Shown in pieces: positions 13,898 through 15,258 of a stretch of DNA of 15,258 nucleotides. Source of the stretch: Methanobacterium sp. UBA294 (lineage in GTDB: Archaea; Methanobacteriota; Methanobacteria; Methanobacteriales; Methanobacteriaceae); NCBI GenBank assembly GCA_002494495.1, contig DACB01000010.1:1-15258 (forward strand), in the 5' to 3' direction. The stretch's first letter is position 1. Every line of letters begins with the position of its first letter. Below the pieces are notes generated by a model. It was not told where the DNA came from. It ran no database searches and saw only the letters and a list, made by a program, of their open reading frames with translations. The translations under genes and the position numbers were made by a program.

Positions 13898-15082
13898 TTA
13901 CCATATTTGATCTTCAGGATCTCTTCCATAGGTAATTGCTGTTAAATCCCTCTCGGCTTTTTCACGTAATTCTTGTTCCTTACCTACTTTTTCTTCCAAT
14001 TCAAGTAGTTTTTCCTTCATTTCTTTTAAAGTTTGATCAACAACTTTAGTAACTTCAACTTCCTGTACTGCAAGATGGTCAACTACTTTCTCATATTGCT
14101 CTCGAACACCTGCTTTAGTGGGAACGAAATAAGAGCTGCTAGTCTCATCAACAATATGGCCCATCATAAAATCAGCATATTCCTTCCGGATACCATGACG
14201 CAATAATATTGTCCCAAAATAAGCTCTTAGTGCATGTGCATGGAACTTTACATATGTACCGACCTTTCCAAAACCGCATTTATTGTTAATTGTTCTAAAG
14301 TTTACAATCAGTGTGTCATCTTCAATAACATCATTAGGGCGGCCACGGGTCCTAAATAAAGGTGCATCTAAACTAGTTGGTGGTTTCTGGTACAAATAAT
14401 CAAGTATCGCCCTAGTGGTCTCTGGAGTACTACAAGTGTAATGTTTATAGTAGCCTACCTTACTCCGTTCAAGGGTCCAGTTGATTATTATGTCCTCACC
14501 TTTGGTTAATTCAGTGAGTTCTTCAAAGTCAAAAGGATCATTAACTGTTTTTCCTAATTCTATCAATTCCTCTTCCAAGGCCTCATAGAAGTTATTGTAG
14601 GTAAGATACCTAAGAGTCACTGAGTCCATGCCTGAAGATGCTTTTAAAAGGATGATGGCAGTCATTTGTAAGTTAGCATTCTTAATTGCCTTTCTAATCT
14701 CATATTTGTCAGGTATTTCATCTTCCTTTTTCCGATGAACAGGAAATTTTTTCATGGATACTTTAGGTAAAACAACTTCATATTCACCATAGAAACCTCG
14801 AATGAGCTGCATTATTGTCCGAGCGTATGTAGCCCTAGCACCCTCTTTTAGCATCAATCGCCTGAATCTAGTAAGTTTTTTCTTTATTCGACGGTCAGTT
14901 ACATATTCAATATTCCTTTGGTCTTCTCTAGCTTCATCTATCAACTCTGTGGGTGTCATTTTATGCAATCCGCAATATTTATTTAATGCGGTGACCATAT
15001 TTCTGATTGAACCTTCAGATAAATCCCTTTCATCGATAAAATCTTGAACCCTCTCGTCGTTTAAGATATCTTCGCGTTTCAT
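13898..15082 (-). CDS. Tyrosine recombinase (element integrase)
   Basis: 394 residues. The N-terminal core-binding region (1-110) is helical. The catalytic domain shows K208 (ERSKVGYY), the H283-AL-R286 box, G308-H309 and nucleophile Y318 in the pattern GHIVDETSSSY. The first catalytic arginine is not where expected: the usual SG-(L/M)-R reads S150-G151-M152-D153, with R158 five residues on (see findings). A charged coiled coil (about 340-380) forms the C-terminus. It should join the element's att site to the host adhesin gene and probably also excise it. Its ATG is 60 bp from attR. No ribosome-binding sequence is present and a TATA box lies about 24-33 bp upstream, so the mRNA is probably leaderless. 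Confidence 0.9.
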   Translation of the reverse strand: MKREDILNDERVQDFIDERDLSEGSIRNMVTALNKYCGLHKMTPTELIDEAREDQRNIEYVTDRRIKKKLTRFRRLMLKEGARATYARTIMQLIRGFYGEYEVVLPKVSMKKFPVHRKKEDEIPDKYEIRKAIKNANLQMTAIILLKASSGMDSVTLRYLTYNNFYEALEEELIELGKTVNDPFDFEELTELTKGEDIIINWTLERSKVGYYKHYTCSTPETTRAILDYLYQKPPTSLDAPLFRTRGRPNDVIEDDTLIVNFRTINNKCGFGKVGTYVKFHAHALRAYFGTILLRHGIRKEYADFMMGHIVDETSSSYFVPTKAGVREQYEKVVDHLAVQEVEVTKVVDQTLKEMKEKLLELEEKVGKEQELREKAERDLTAITYGRDPEDQIW

Positions 15083-15105
15083 GAGTATTTTTATGTTGAA
15101 AGTGA

Positions 15106-15115
15106 TATATAAAAA
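15106..15115 (-). promoter_or_regulatory. TATA box of the integrase gene (leaderless transcript)
   Basis: TATATAAAAA (read as TTTTTATATA on the minus strand) lies 24-33 bases before the integrase ATG. That distance places transcription start at or next to the start codon, and no GGTG/GGAG-like sequence lies between. The box is only 28 bp from attR, so integrase binding there could repress its own gene. Confidence 0.55.
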
Positions 15116-15142
15116 TATGTATGTCGGAGTTACACACTAGAC

Positions 15143-15156
15143 ACTTATTAATAATG
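15143..15156. repeat. attR core, 14-bp direct repeat
   Basis: Identical to 10-23. It lies between the integrase promoter and the resumed host reading frame. The TAG at 15138-15140, in phase with that frame, comes from the element side and shows that the host frame does not extend leftward past the core. Confidence 0.75.
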
Positions 15157-15258
15157 GTGGAGGAACATCAGATGCAACACATAACTGGTGGGGCCATAAT
15201 AGCGCTCCAACCCAAGGGTCTACCGACGGAAAAGATTATTATAATAACGGAGTGTCAT
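15144..15258 (+). pseudogene. Interrupted adhesin-like gene, downstream part starting at attR
   Basis: From CTT at 15144 the frame is open to the window edge and reads LINNGGGTSDATHNWWG, then HNSAP and DYYNNGVS. The ATxNWWGxNS signature is characteristic of methanobacterial adhesin-like surface proteins with parallel beta-helix repeats. It has no start codon or ribosome-binding site of its own in phase, and TAG 15138-15140 closes the frame on the left. It is the severed 3' part of the gene entering at position 2. Its end lies outside the window. Confidence 0.7.

Larger units (their letters stand above)
10..15156. mobile_element. Integrated archaeal genetic element bounded by 14-bp direct repeats, about 15.1 kb
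   Basis: Perfect 14-bp copies of ACTTATTAATAATG lie at 10-23 and 15143-15156. A tyrosine integrase gene lies just inside the right copy, and a host adhesin-like frame is split between the two outer sides. Counting one repeat copy, the excised circle would be 15,133 bp. Contents include a D5/P4-type helicase, a small regulator, an ArdC-like antirestriction protein and a type I restriction-modification operon. No capsid, terminase, portal or conjugation genes are seen, and no obvious excisionase gene. The boundaries come directly from the sequence; calling it a plasmid-like or satellite element is inference. Confidence 0.82.

Noticed and set aside
1..15258. CRISPR array or tRNA gene as integration site
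   Set aside because: No regularly spaced repeats were seen. The att core lies in a protein-coding frame, and no tRNA cloverleaf was recognised near either end.

Overview
The window looks like one complete integrative element of about 15.1 kb, with short stretches of interrupted host gene at both ends. The host is most likely a mesophilic methanogenic archaeon of the Methanobacteriales. The evidence is AT-rich DNA, archaeal TATA boxes, GGTGAT/GGAGG ribosome-binding sites, an SF3 helicase and tyrosine integrase of archaeal appearance, and a chromosomal gene fragment at the right end carrying the ATHNWWG(x)NSAP signature of methanobacterial adhesin-like (parallel beta-helix) surface proteins. 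This placement is inference from sequence features; genus and species cannot be fixed.

The key structural observation is a 14-bp perfect direct repeat, ACTTATTAATAATG, at 10-23 and 15143-15156. The host reading frame runs into the left copy in the codon phase CTT ATT AAT AAT and runs out of the right copy in the same phase. Joining the two copies restores one open frame that leads into the NWWG motif. The repeats are therefore best read as attL and attR of an element that inserted into, and broke, an adhesin-like gene. The integrase gene starts 60 bp inside attR, as expected.

Layout from left to right. (1) 484-1284 encodes an ArdC-type antirestriction protein with an HEIAH zinc-protease motif. 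(2) 1532-2464 holds two small genes whose products share an unrecognised NPPxGFxKxH domain; the first also has a HEAT repeat. (3) 2465-3067 is mostly noncoding but encodes a 32-residue zinc-ribbon microprotein on the minus strand. (4) 3068-5040 (minus) is a replication operon: a ribbon-helix-helix-like regulator followed by a D5/P4-type SF3 helicase. (5) 5041-6042 is 1 kb of AT-rich noncoding DNA with several perfect inverted repeats, a candidate origin and control region. (6) 6043-13678 (plus) is a six-gene run: hsdM, a small PD-(D/E)XK-like protein, hsdS, hsdR, a DUF1802 protein and a TPR protein. (7) 13898-15082 (minus) is the tyrosine integrase.

Together this reads as an integrating plasmid- or virus-like element that replicates with an SF3 helicase, carries an antirestriction protein that could help it enter new hosts, and carries a complete type I restriction-modification system as cargo or as an addiction/defence module. 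No capsid, portal, terminase or conjugation genes are visible, so it is either a cryptic integrative plasmid or a satellite that depends on a helper. The least understood parts are the nuclease-like protein between hsdM and hsdS, the DUF1802/TPR pair at the end of the restriction operon, and the NPPxGF gene pair.
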